A stretch of 64,000 nucleotides of DNA from Paroedura picta (Eukaryota; Chordata; Lepidosauria; Squamata; Gekkonidae), in the NCBI RefSeq assembly GCF_049243985.1, contig NC_135386.1:17142202-17206201 (forward strand), in the 5' to 3' direction. Positions 1-11,480 of this stretch are shown piece after piece (the first letter of the stretch is position 1; each line of letters begins with the position of its first letter). Below the pieces are notes generated by a model. That model did no database searches and was not told the origin of the DNA. It saw only the letters and a program-made list of their open reading frames with translations. A program made the translations under genes and the position numbers.

Positions 1-25
1 CTCTATAGTGAAACCGTGCAGCAGG

Positions 26-275
26 AAGAAGAAGAGCTGGGGTTTTGTACCCAAGGAATCCCAAAGCAACTGACCATCACCTTCCCTTCCTGTCCCCGCA
101 ACACACACCCTGTGAGGTAGGTGGGGCTGAGAGAGCTCTAAGAGAACCACTCTACAAGAACAGCCGCAAGAGAACTGGGACTGGCTCAAATTCACCAGGC
201 TGGCTGCACGTGGAGGAGGAATGGGGAATCAAACCGGGTCCCCCAGATTACAGTCCGTCGCTCTCAACCACACCT
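26..275 (-). repeat. tRNA-derived SINE, family A, antisense copy
   Basis: This copy carries the family's hallmark blocks in reverse: CCCTGTGAGGTAGGTGGGG, then GAGAGAGCTCTAAGAGAAC, then a GGAGGAGGAATGGGGAATCA segment corresponding to the tRNA-like head. The same blocks recur more than ten times in the window in both orientations. It is a squamate tRNA-derived SINE by structure; I do not assign a library name. Confidence 0.75.
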
Positions 276-1414
276 CCAAAGCCGGCTCTCCAGAGGCAGG
301 AAATGTTATCCCCCGTCCATCAAGGCCCTTGCCGAAAAGACCGGTCCCTTCAGCGGCTTCATTAGCGAAATGCATCTGAGAAGGCCCCGCCAGCCCTGCC
401 CGGCCCCCCCCCCCACCTACACAGCACACGCCAGCTGGTGCCTTTCGTTCCAGGAGGGTGATTAAATATTGAAAGGGTTTTGTGAAAAAGTTGCGGGGGG
501 GGGGAGGGCCATGCAGGAGGCGGATGAGTCAGGCCCGGCTGGAGGTGCCAGAACTGCAACCTGGGAAGCTCTCCAAGGGCTTTTGCAGCCCAGCAGCAGG
601 GAGGGAGGAGGGGGCTGGAAGTGCCCGTGACAGATGCCCCCCCTGCATATTGTCCCCCCACCCTACCCCCGGCCCTTTGCCCACCCTACAGCTTTGCCTG
701 CAGTTGGCCAATGCCTGTCAAACTGGGCAGAGTCAGCTTAGCAGATGTTTAGGAGCACCAAGCTCCTAGACTAGAAGTATTTGTACACACACGCTGACAT
801 ATACATATATACACACAAACACACAACAGTCACAATTCCGTCTTGTGGCAGCCAGTTTATGGTGCCCCAGTAGGTTTCCCCAAGGCAAGAGACATTCAGA
901 GGGGTTTGCCAGGGCCTGCCTCTGCACAGCAACCTTCAATGCATGCATGGCCTCCCATCCAAGTACTAAGCAGGCCTGACCCCGCTTAGCTTCTGATATC
1001 TTACAAGAGAAGGCAAGGTGGAGCTATCCAGATAGAGGCAAGAGGTGAATAAAGGCAGCAGCCTGGCCGTTGCTTGCCTCTCCCAAGCAACCCTGGCCTT
1101 CCTTGGTGGTCTCCCACGGACTCCCCGTGGTCAACCCTGTCACCTTCACACAAACACAGTCACTTACCCAGAGCTGTTCAGTGCATAAGCAGGTCTGACC
1201 TGGATTTCAACACTCACCACCTACTCTTTGGTTACGCAACGCAGAAGGCTCTGCAGCTGGTTTGCCGGAGAGTGAGGAAAGCTACGTGGGAGGCAATCCC
1301 TTCTTCTGTGTCACTGCAGGAGCCACGGTCGCCTGGCCCTCTGTGGTCATCCAAGGCCTGAGATCTCAGCAGAGCAGGGGATTTCATGGCTCAGATGCAG
1401 ATGTGGAGGAAGAG

Positions 1415-1600
1415 GGCTGTGGCTCAGGGGCAGAGCCTCCGCTTGGCAGGCAGGAGGTCCAGGGTTCAATCCCCGGCATCTCCAGTTGAAAAGACCAGGC
1501 AGGAGGGGATGGGAAAGATCTCAGGGATAGAATCTCTGCTTGGCATGCAGAAGGTCCCAGGTTCAATCCCCAGCTGCCCACAGATCAAGGGTCTCATTCA
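1415..1600 (+). repeat. tRNA-derived SINE, family B, two partial copies in tandem
   Basis: Two heads follow each other. Each has an A-box-like segment, a CTTGGCAGGCAG/CTTGGCATGCAG block and a B box GGTTCAATCCC (GGGTTCAATCCCCGGC in the first). The B-box spacing and the tRNA-like start mark an RNA polymerase III-derived SINE. The second copy is cut off soon after its B box. A fuller copy lies at 33213-33427. Confidence 0.75.
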
Positions 1601-2129
1601 GCAGATAGCAGTGTCATGTGTTCCCCGTGGCAGCTCTTTTAAGACTGTTCTTTTGCATTAACAAATGCAGATATTTCCCCGAAAACACCGTCGAGCAACC
1701 GTAACAAAAAACCCTATGTTTCCAAGTGGACATCTGCTCTATTTATCCTAGCAGAAGGTGGCAAGGAAAGGAATAAGACATACAGAAAAAATACAATTCG
1801 GCATGGAGCTCATTTACGTCTACACCCACAGCAAACAAAACAGAACTCAGGAGGTGGGGGCGGAAGGAAAATTAAACAAGCAATCTCTCGCTGTGCTGGT
1901 TTGGAACAGGCAGCAACCTCTGCGTGGGGTTTTATCCTAGGAGCATACCATGCAGAACCTCTGTCTGGCCTAGCATTTAAGGGAGGAGACTAGAATCAGA
2001 GGGGTCTGGGGTTCAGGTCTGCCCTAGATGGCCTTGGGCAGGTCACTTCCAGCCTAGTTCACCTCACTGGGTTGTTGTGAGGAGTGGAGTGGCCGAGGCA
2101 CACCACCCTGCGCAGTTCTTTTAAAAGGA

Positions 2130-2245
2130 GACTGAAGCCTGTGTGACTTTGGCCGGTCACGTTCTCTCAGCCTGACCTACCTTACAGGGTTGTTGTGATG
2201 ATTAAAAGGAGAAGAGGATGTTGGCAATTTTCGGTCCCCGCTGGA
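2130..2245 (+). repeat. SINE-like fragment with GGTTGTTGTGA block
   Basis: The segment has TTTGGCCGGTCACGTTCTC, CCTACCTTACAGGGTTGTTG and TGAT(GA)TTAAAAGGAG blocks, the usual 3' half of a lizard SINE. A related but more diverged piece is just upstream at about 2025-2090. Small antisense relatives lie near 23380-23460, 26730-26870 and 31840-31925. Confidence 0.5.
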
Positions 2246-3429
2246 AGAAGGGCAGATCATACATGAAGTAAATAAGTAAATAAAAACAAGATGGTCATGG
2301 CAGAGAGGTAAATCACTTTCCATTAAATTTCTGTCGAAGGGGCAGGGCAGGTTTTCTCTGGGTGGTTGGCAACCCCGCCTTTCCCTCTCTCGGTCCCTTG
2401 AAAAAGGGATCGAGGTAAAGTCAAGGGCCATTCTTGGATTCCCTCAGTATATAAATAATTAAATGCTCCCCCCCCCCTGATTTTTAAGGAAATGGAACAA
2501 AACCTACGGCCTTCATTAACCCAGCAGGTTCCTTGAGACGTTTTTAATTTAAAAAGAAATACTGAAGCACTGCCAGACTGCTATAAAACCTCTTCTGCTT
2601 GCGGGGGTACTTCAGGATCATGGCAAAATGAACAATGGCTCAAATAATTTTGGAATGGGGGCTTCTGAATGGGGAGTGGGGAGACCAAGAAGGGGGCATC
2701 GAAAGAGGCCGCTGGAAGCCCTTTATCGGAACGAGGCCATCCCCTGCCATTCCCCCCCCTGCATCTGGGTGACGAAGATATACTGCCTCTACACTTGGAG
2801 GTTCTACTGTTAGCAAACAGCTTTCGAAAGGGGGCATCTTCAAGGCATTGCAAGGAATCCTTCGCATCCTGTGCTTTCCCCCCTGTGCAGCTGTGTAGAC
2901 AGGGCCTCTCCTTCAGCGATATTTCTTCCCTCAGGGGATCTGAGCTGCTTTTCCACCTGGCCCAAAGGAGTAGGCGAAGACCACCCCTGTTCTGCTTTGA
3001 GGGAACAATTTTGACCAGGCCTTGGTTGGATGCAGGGGTCTCTTTCCCCTTCCTCCTCACCCATGTCTATTTGAGTTGCCTTAAAGCAGGCACTCCCCCC
3101 ACCCTTTGCATGCCCTCAGTGGGTGGGCAGAAGAATAAGCCCGCTTGGGCCCTCTTGAGCAGACGCTGAGAGATCCCCGATGTGGTCAGGGCAGCATTTG
3201 CACTGCTGGGTTTTATGAGGCCAGCCCCCTCGGCGTCCTGATTTCAGGCAAAGAAGGAGCTGCAAGCAACATAAATCAACAGAGCGGTTGCACACAGCTG
3301 CCGGAGTTTATTTATTTGGATTTTTATTTATTTATTTGTGAGCAGGCTTGTAAAAGCCTCAAGGTGGTGGTTTTTCAGTCCAGTCAAAGGTGCTCCGAGT
3401 CTGCATACTCAAGCACAAGTTTTGAAAGA

Positions 3430-3742
3430 CAGCGTGGCACACTGGTTAAAGACTGGTAGAGTCTATTGTATTTACTGCCCCCGTCCTTTCTCTTCGGACT
3501 CAGGACCAGGCTCGATCCCCCGTTCTTCCTCCTCCTCCTTCACACTCAGCCAGCCAGGTGACCTTGGGCCAGTCACAGTTGTCTCAGAGCTGTTCTTGCA
3601 GAGCAGTTCTCTCAGAGCTCTCTCAGCCCCACCTGCCTCGCAGGGTGTCCCAAGTGGTCACCCAGCTGGCTGCGTGTGGGGGAGGAATGGCAAAATCACA
3701 CCTGGCTCTCCGGATTAGAAGCCACCGCTATTATCCATGAGC
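3430..3742. repeat. SINE family A foldback (head-to-head inverted pair)
   Basis: A sense copy (about 3430-3655, including CCTTGGGCCAGTCACAG and TCTCTCAGCCCCACCTGCC) runs directly into an antisense 5' part (about 3656-3742, CACCCAGCTGGCTGCGTGTG followed by GAGGAATGGCAAAATCAC and the inverted tRNA-like head). The two parts are complementary over their head and central regions, so a transcript could fold back on itself. Confidence 0.65.
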
Positions 3743-4394
3743 CCAGGCTGGTTAAGCACTACAGATCTTCCCTATTCTGAGAAATAAGGGCATACAAAAA
3801 TAATTTGGGGAAGTGGAGGGGGCTGGGTCCGTTCATTGCCTATCAGTAAGTTCAGTTTTGGTTCGGGTACCACAGCATGTTTATCCACCACTCCTAAACC
3901 CAAAATTGGGAACCTGCGGTGAACACCTGGGGCTCTGGGGGGGCAGGTTTCCGATCTCCGGGTCCAACCTGCCCACCTCGTAACCCCCTAGTTCAGCTTC
4001 CCCCAGAATTGCATCCAGTCCAGACTGCAGATTTCAGGAGGAACAGAGCTCTCCATGGTGCTGATTCTAGCCCTTGGGGTAATCCCTAGCTTGGGATTTG
4101 GGTTCTCAGGACGGCTGCTGAAGGTTCAGCTCTGAATGGACAGACTTTTGCAAAATGCAAACTACAGCTAGTTATTGGGGGGTCAGAGAAAGGGCGGAGC
4201 GCTCAAGGCCTTGTGGGGCTCCCAGCCCTTCCCAGCATTCTTCGGAGTTCCCTCCTCCCAAGAACATTTACACTTGCCCAGAATTTTTTTCCCTTGACCA
4301 ATCCTAGAAGGCCATCCAAGGCCATCATGCTTTCAAGGTAGTCATATTTTAAAAGATGCCTTCTACATAAGAGGTGTGGGGAGGGAGGGAGGGG

Positions 4395-4595
4395 CTGTGC
4401 CATGTTTTTCATTGCCCAAAGGAGTCCCAAAGCAGCTTACAAACTCCTTTCCCTTTCTCCCTACAACATACATCCTGTGAAGTAGGTGGGGCTGAGAGAG
4501 CTCTAAGAGAACTGCAGTGTGAGAAACAGCTCTAAGAGGACTGGGATCCACCCAAGGTCACCCAGCTGGCCGCATTTGGAGGAGGAGCGGGAAAG
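4395..4595 (-). repeat. SINE family A, antisense copy
   Basis: Shows AGGAGTCCCAAAGCAGCTTA, GTGAAGTAGGTGGGGCTGAG and CCAAGGTCACCCAGCTGGCC in the antisense order of the family. The tRNA-like head at its right end is missing or badly decayed. Confidence 0.7.
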
Positions 4596-5799
4596 CCTTT
4601 CATAATCCGTGGGCTTAGAAGGGTGTAATTCGTCTTCGAGTGGCGGCTGTTAATGGATCAGTTAATCTGTCCCACAAATGGATTCTAGCACTTTCCAAAG
4701 CCCACGAAGAGCTTGGATTTAGTTGCAGCCCTCCAGATGTCCAATAATTATTAAAAACATACGCTTTTTTCCAAAAGTAAAATCTCATTAGCTGGATCCG
4801 TGGCTGCTCCGTCCAAGCTTTCTCACTGCCCCCTTTAAGCAATCGCTTCCCTGAAAAATGAAAATGGGCAGGCCCCACAGCCAAAAATCAATGAGCCGCT
4901 TTCCCCCGACCAGAAGGACCAAGGCCAGATCCTGGCCGCTCACATTTCATCCGAGCAGCACTGCCTGTTCTTCCCGCAAGGAGGGAAAGGGCCAGAAAAG
5001 TGATTTGCGGCCAGGAACGCAAGTGGGCCGAAAACACAAGCATGACCCTAACTGTTTTTCCACTGGAGAGAGGTAAATCCACTGTCCAGATTTTGGGGGG
5101 GAGGAGGGGATTAAAAGCTGCAGCAAGACTTTGGAGACAGCCCTGCCTCTCTACCAGGGGAGAGGCCAATTCCTGCCGTTCAAGAGCACAAGCCAGCCGT
5201 GCCCTCCCGTCCCGTCCCGAAAGGAGGAACGGCAGAGGAACCTGGATGCCGCTCAGATGGTGCCTGGAGGGGGCAAGGGAGGAAGATGCTTGTATTCTAA
5301 AAGCCAGAGGGACCTGGAAAGGGGGAGAAACTGCAGGCTGGCCGGCTTTCCTCTGGCAGGACGTCACACATCAGCCTTGGGAGCCATGATTCTGCCGACC
5401 GACGGAACACTAGAGCTTTAATGAGGCTATAAATAAATACCAGGAAGAGCTTTTGTTCTGCTCGGCTCCACCCGGACATTCTCAAAGCACTTAGAAATTT
5501 CGGGGGACAAGTCTGTTCCCTACAGGGGAGGGAAACAGCAAGAGAAGACGTTCCCCTCTGAGAAAAAAAAGAGCCCACACTTCTTTTGAGTCCTGGACAA
5601 GGTTTACGGCTAAAATCAGATGCACCTGAGTGCAACACTGGGAAAGGGGGTTCACCCCTTTGCCCATTCCAAGATGGATGGTGGCACTGAACTCACTGGC
5701 CTATTTTGATGCCAGTGCATTCTCTGCGTATCCTCAGATGCACTCCCCACACTGTATTTTTGATCCAGAAGTGGCCGCATATTATTATTAGACAAGTTG

Positions 5800-6300
5800 G
5801 TTCTTCTATGCCGCTTTTCTCTCCCCGAAGGAGCCTCGAAGTGGCTTACAATCGCTTTCCCTTTCCTCTCCCTCCTGTGAGGGGGGGGTGAGGCTGAGAG
5901 AGGCCTGATGTTCCTGCTCAGTCAGAACAGCTGTCCTGGTACTATGGCGAGCCCAAGGTCGCCCAGCTGGCTGCATGTGTGAGGCAGAATGCTGGACTAG
6001 ATGGACCCCAGGGTCAATCCAGCAGGGCTCTTCTTACACACTGGCAAAAGTCTCCGCCCTGTTGTTGGTCCTCCAGGGGAACTGGTTGGCCATTGAGTGA
6101 GAGATAAGGCTGGACTAGATAGACCTTCACTGGTCTGATCCAGCAGGGCTCTTCTGCTATTCCTAGGAAGGCCTCTGCTTTTAGGCCTTGCTGTTGGCCA
6201 ACCAGGGGAACAAGTTGGCCACTCAGTGAGACCGGATGCTGGAGTCAATGGACTACTGGTCTGATCCAGCAGGGCTCTCCAATTGTTCTGGACAGTAAGG
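5800..6300. repeat. SINE family A (antisense) abutting three tandem CR1 3'-end units (+)
   Basis: An antisense SINE (about 5800-5985) meets a series of CR1-type 3' ends in the + direction. Each unit carries GCTGGACTAGATGGACC or a close variant and TGATCCAGCAGGGCTCTTCT. Unit starts are near 5992, 6111 and 6238, so the period is 119-127 bp. Similar tandem units recur at 26015-26215, 42188-42400 (antisense) and 62901-63540 (antisense). Confidence 0.75.
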
Positions 6301-7140
6301 GAGGTAAGCAGCCCATCAAGTATCCCAACCCCAAGCCCTTTAGGGATTTAGAACCAGCCCTATATAAACCTCAGGAGACTGGGTTAGACAGTCAGAAACT
6401 AGCACAAGAATCCAGAACCTGATAAACAGGATTCGACTTGCTACGTCAAGTAGGAAAAACGGTTAATAGGATACGAACAGCCTTAGGTGGTTGTGCACCT
6501 GCTGTTTATGTGGGGCAAAAAACAGATCCCAAACGTGATTGTAGTGCAGCCTGCCAAACCATTTCCCATCTATCCCAGGAATGTGAACGTTGTGCTTTCC
6601 AGGGAGATGTGACAGAACTCTTTGTACTCTCCCCAACTGTGACTCAGCGGCTTGAAAACTGAGATATTAGTATTTAGGTGGATTGCACAATCTGTTTAAC
6701 TGTATCAACTGGGCTATACATTTTATATTATTCTATATGCTCCATATGCGCAATGTTTCCATATGATAAATTTAAAATATTGTGGTACTTTCAAAATATA
6801 CAATATTCATCCAACTGTAACAAGCTTTGTTTCAAATTGCTGTAGTTCCTAGTCGTATCACAATGACCATTTATGACTGGAGGTTTCATGCTGGGCTGCA
6901 GGCTGGAGTTTTAGTCGTGGCAGGCTGCCCCACCTCTTCCTGCACCCACAAGGGGGAGCATTTGGCCTTGTGTGCCTCATCTGCCCCCGATTTGTGCTCC
7001 TGCATGGGAGCTGGGGCAGTGAAGTTCCCAGTGCATAAATGGTCATTGGCCAGCCGCCTTTGCTCCTCTTCTGCCTTAAAAGCCCCATGGGGCTGGGTCA
7101 TTGAGTCAACACCAACTTGACACACTTAATTATTATATTA

Positions 7141-10100
7141 AGCAGAGTCACATTGTTCTAATGCCAATGAGCTTGGTTGGGCATAATTCTCCTGTAAGAA
7201 TTCTCCACCACGCAACCAGATGGAAAAAGTAGATCTCCGCTCCCCACATAGAGGCACACACACACACGGAAGCGACTAGTCAAGCAAGCAAGTGGAAAGC
7301 TATTGTGGGCCCGTTAATCCCGGTGCCCTTTCTTGCTAAGCTGTTACACAGTCAGACTGACATAAATTAAAATTACAATTCCCAGGCACCATTGGAGCGT
7401 CTGCTTCTTCACTACTTCTCATCAGCTAAGCCAACAAGAAGTTCAGCTCTTCCCATTAATCCAGAATTAGAAGTGGCCCTTTTCTCCCCAACAACAACAA
7501 CAACAAAATACCCCTTATTTGGCGTTTTTAAATATGATTAGACATTTTTCATGCATCGCTTCAAGCTTAAGAGCTGCCAGCTGAAACCCTGGCACTAAAT
7601 CCCATTGAATGGCATGGCTCTTACCTCTGTGTAGCCCTGCTCAAAGGTTCCCCCCCCCTTGATGGTTAACTCTGTAGAAACACTGTTGTCTCAGAGCCAG
7701 AATAACCACAGGGTCCCCAAAAGGTCCCGATCCCTCCCCTACCTGAACTTTCCTGCACAGGAAGACGATTTGTTCCTTTAATGTATGCCCGAATTAAAGC
7801 AAAGGCTATTAGACAGGGGCCTATCCCAAGCAACCTCCCCAGGGATTAATGGGACTATCCTATAAACCTTTAGGGATCTGGGACACAGCATGGCGAACTC
7901 CAAAGCCGAGACGGCAGGGGTTTTGTCCGTCTTCAGCAGCCACGTATATGTGCACTTTAGGGTAACATGCGTGCGCTGAGACTGAATTTGAGGGCGGCTA
8001 TACTAGATTCCAGCCTGCATGAAAAACACACTCGTCCCAAGAAGGTCCCCTTGAGGAACCAGCAGAAATCCTTTGTGAAACGTCCTCACAGCAAGCCGGG
8101 AATCTTTTTAACTTACTCCCATTCACTGCAGTGAGACCCGAGAAGCAACTGCTGCAGAGGATTTGTGGTCAACATGGGTAAGTCTATAGAAGCCCTGAGT
8201 CACAAAGACATCTTTGAGTTCGCCAACCACAGTGTCCTCTTATGGGACAGACCTCACCCAGCCATAGTGGTTCGGTTTTAAGAATCACACTTGTGTGTCA
8301 GGGGGGGGGGGCGGGGGCTAAATATTTTTAAAGGCCACATTTCTCCTTTTGAAGTGTCATGATTTGGGGAGAGTTGCCAAGGATTTGGTCTCCCTGCTCT
8401 GCTTTTGAGGCTGACTTGGGCGTGGGCTGCTAAGCCAGCGGATTTCAAGGTAAATTCCCAAACGGTTTAACATTCACACGTACAAAATCATTTCGGGCCC
8501 CAATGCATTCCCCCCCCTCCTCCCACCAATTCGTTGAAAGTTATCAATATCTGGCTAGTGAATCGTCCTCATCTCTAGACTCCCCCCCGATGGCTTTTAC
8601 CCACCCACCCCTTTCGGAAATTCACGCTAGGAAAATGAACTCCCTAGAAAATATAAATCAGCGTTCGCCACCGAACCTTACTTGTGCTAAAATAAACAGC
8701 CTGGAATGGGTTTCCTTTGAATTTTCAGGAAATTGGGCCCACTGCTGACCCCCATGCGAGGGTCACCAAGGGCATATGCTAAAAACCCGTAGTTAATGGA
8801 ACAAAATTCACCGGATCGCAGCGTGGCAAAAGGAGGCTTTCGGAAACTGTCGCTGAGATCCAAAAGCTACCCAGACCTTGGCACATGGGAGAGGCATAAA
8901 AACCAGCCATGCGCCCCCCGCCACCCCTCCGGCGGCCCAGAGAGACTCCCAGGTTTATCCATGATATATTACCCCAAAGCCCCAAAGCCAGATCTCAGCT
9001 GCTGGAGCTCGGCCCCCAGCAAGGTCCGTGCCAGCCTCCACCACGCACGCCCAGCCCTGCCTTTTCTTTCAGGGTGTCTCCTCACTAGCGACTTGTGGTC
9101 AGGCCCACGCAACAGAAACCCAACCAAAATCCGAAAGGGAAGAAGACAAGGTGCCTTACCAGAAGTCAACGAGGTTCCACTCCACAGCCCCCGGTCATTC
9201 GTTCATCCACGCAGCGGTCATTCCCCCCCTTTCCTTCTGCTTTTCCCTCCTGGCTGCTGGGAGGTGGCCGTCCGGAGGGGTTAGGAGGTGTCCCCGTGCT
9301 GGGGCGGCCAAGGTGATCACCCCACCGAAGACAGACTTCCAGGAAAGGAGACCCCCGCGAGGGGAGAGGCCATCGGCAAGCCGGCGGGAGACGCTCGCCC
9401 GTTCATGTACAGACGCTTGCACCACCACCGGAGCTGTGGGAGAGGATGGGGAGGCGGCAGGCAGAGCAGATGGGAGGGGGGAGGGAGGGAGGGAGCCGGG
9501 TGGCACATAGCACATGACAGATGTGTTGACTTTAACTTGCACAGGAAATTGATGATGCTCGGCCCAGAGGGGTGGAGGCACGGAGGGAGAAGACAATAGC
9601 CGGCATGCGCAAGGAGAAAGCCGGGTCTTTCACACCGGGCTCAGGTGCCGCTCGCCCCCTCCCCCCCTCCCCTTGCCTGGAGATCGGAAGCAGCAACACC
9701 GGGTGCGAAAAACGCTTGGCTGGGAGAATTGAGAGCGGTCCTTCTGCTTACCCAGCCCTTGCGCTGTGGTGCACCGTTCACCGAGACGGAGGGCAGGGGC
9801 CAAAAGCACAAAAGCCACTCTTTTTGGCTGCCCTGCAAGGGTCCTGGCAGTCGCTTGGGCTCCCCAAGGGGTGCTCACCTGTGGGTGGGGCCTGGAAACA
9901 GGAACCAAAAGGCAATGAGCACCCCCAGACCCAGCTGCCCCCTCCCGTGCAAGAGACTCTACTCTGACCTTGTTGGCAGGAGTGGACCAGCCCTCAAGCA
10001 GGTTTGGGAAGTCCCTAATGGGTAGCTACTCTGGGAGAGTCGCAGTGGCCGGGAGCACCCACGACCAAATGGGCCCACAAAAGCCACTGAGGTCTGACCT

Positions 10101-10160
10101 TGGATGACGGCATCGGCCCCCTTGGGAGTCATGCAAATTCCGGGGTTCACTTGGTTGGCT
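7141..10160. other. Intergenic, few recognisable repeats; GC-rich island-like part
   Basis: From 7141 to about 8800 I see almost no known repeat beyond a CAA run (7493-7507) and G/C homopolymers, so this part is a candidate for unannotated conserved noncoding DNA. From about 9200 to 9700 the sequence is GC-rich with scattered CpGs (for example 9355-9400) and an NRF1-like GCATGCGCA near 9603. Open frames of up to 162 codons occur on both strands but show proline/arginine-rich low complexity and no family resemblance. A distal promoter or an unspliced noncoding exon cannot be excluded. Confidence 0.4.
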
Positions 10161-10164
10161 CTCT

Positions 10165-10390
10165 AGCAGTGGGGTGACCAGCTCTGGGTTGGGAAATTCC
10201 AGGAGACATCACGGTGGAGACCTCCGATGGCAGAATGCGGGGAGGGTATCAGAGGATAATGCCGAGCAGCCCAAAGCACCTTAATCCCCCAGAGGAACGG
10301 CAGCGTGGCCGTGGGCTGCCATTCTGGAAGATCCGCAGGGATTGCCTGGGGGCTGGCAAACTCACACCCCAGGGCTGGTTGAACGTCCGG
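10165..10390 (+). repeat. Family C interspersed repeat (sense copy)
   Basis: The copy begins near GACCAGCTCTGGGTTGGGAA and passes through a short block CATCACGGTGGAGACC. In this orientation the family normally ends with a GGCTGGCAACCC-type block, and here the end is less clear. At least seven copies, mostly antisense, are scattered through the window, including 17625-17835, 18390-18590, 22340-22510 and 25000-25115. I do not know its formal class; its length and spread suggest a SINE or nonautonomous element. Confidence 0.55.
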
Positions 10391-11074
10391 GTCCACCCTT
10401 GCCTGCTGGAGACCCACTGAGATGGGCATGGGCAGGAACATGGCTTCAGGTTCCTTGAAGCATAAGCTCACTCCTGGGCCAGATAATCCCAGCAAGAGAG
10501 AACAAGGAGAGTGTGATCTCCTGCACGTCCTGGATTTAGCGTCTGCAGCAGGCCCAACAGGGTCAAGCAGGCAGGTAAATCACGCAACGATTCGCCCAGT
10601 GGAATCGAGTAGATATACAGAGCAGCCAGAACGCCCCCGGATCGGGACGAATGGGTGGGCTCGGGTTTCCATCTCCTTTCTCCACCCTCCCGGTGTGCAC
10701 TCTTGGAAGCCTTGCCTTTCCATGAACTCTACTGGTTAGCAAGAATTTTGTTTTGATCCCCACTTTCTGTGTCCAGACGGCTGCCGGAGAGGCTAACGAA
10801 TCGCAGTCGCAGCACGCAAAAGAAAAATTGCATCTCCGAAAAGCGTTTAAACCAATACGGCAGGGTGTGCATTTAGTTATTTCTCTTTTTGGAGATTTCG
10901 ATTACAGCCTGTCTTTGGAAGTTCAGAGTGGATTACGCAACTGCCCAGGACGCAAAACCCCTCGATGAAACACAAGGTCAATAACAATTAAAGTCAATTC
11001 TATAACGCATTCGAATTTTAAATGTTAAAATGGGCCATTGCGTTTTCTTTCATAAGCGAGGGGGCAGGACATGC

Positions 11075-11480
11075 GGAAACGGCAGTGGAGGTTTTCAGCC
11101 CGATGGGGTCGGACAGAGAAGCAAGTAGTATTCGATGTTACTTCCGCCAGGCGGAACAGTTCTGCCTTACAAGCCCTGCGGAACTGTCCGAGGTCCTGCA
11201 GGGCTCTGATGCCATTTCGCAGAGCATTCCACCAGGCCGGGGCCAGGATCAAAAAGGCCATGGCTGTGGTTAAGGCCAATTTTATTTCTTTAAGGGACCC
11301 CGAGCAGATTTTTCTCACTCAAATATAATGTTCTGTGGGGGGGGGGGCATACTGAGAGAGGCAGTCCCGCAGATACGAAGGTCTCAGACCATTTAGGGCC
11401 CTGAAGGTAAGAACTATTACCTTGAATCTAATCTGGTCTCCAATCCAGAGCCACCACAGGTAAGAGAGCACCAGTGGAAT
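11075..11480 (+). repeat. Unclassified LINE-like interspersed repeat
   Basis: Carries blocks seen in a dispersed lizard repeat: GAACTGTCCGAGGTCCTGCA, CATTCCACCAGGCCGGGGCC, then after a G run CAGTCCCGCAGATACGAAGG and TTTAGGGCCCTGAAGGTAAG. A second fragment with CTCCGCAGAACAGGGGAACT and GTGCTGCAGGGTTCT lies at about 31660-31850 in the same orientation. The open frames on both strands in 11022-11330 are explained by this repeat, not by a host exon. Confidence 0.5.

Larger units (their letters stand above)
1..7140. other. Intergenic, repeat-rich, no recognised exon
   Basis: No reading frame here resembles a protein I know, and the longer open frames are low-complexity or lie inside repeats. The stretch holds several tRNA-derived SINE copies in both orientations (about 26-275, 3430-3742, 4395-4595, 5800-5985), a tandem pair of a second SINE family (about 1415-1600), a CA/TA-rich microsatellite near 783-827 and CR1-tail tandem units (5985-6290). 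In human the neighbour upstream of ANKDD1A is PLEKHO2 as I recall, and I see no PH-domain exon of that gene. Confidence 0.6.

Noticed and set aside
1415-1600. Possible functional tRNA genes (B box GGTTCAATCCC)
   Set aside because: The cloverleaf is not complete and the same sequence recurs as interspersed SINE heads with identical 3' bodies (33213, 57548).
9028-9596. Overlapping frames of 130-160 codons on both strands
   Set aside because: GC-rich sequence produces long frames by chance. The proline/arginine-rich translations show no domain and the two strands are equally open.
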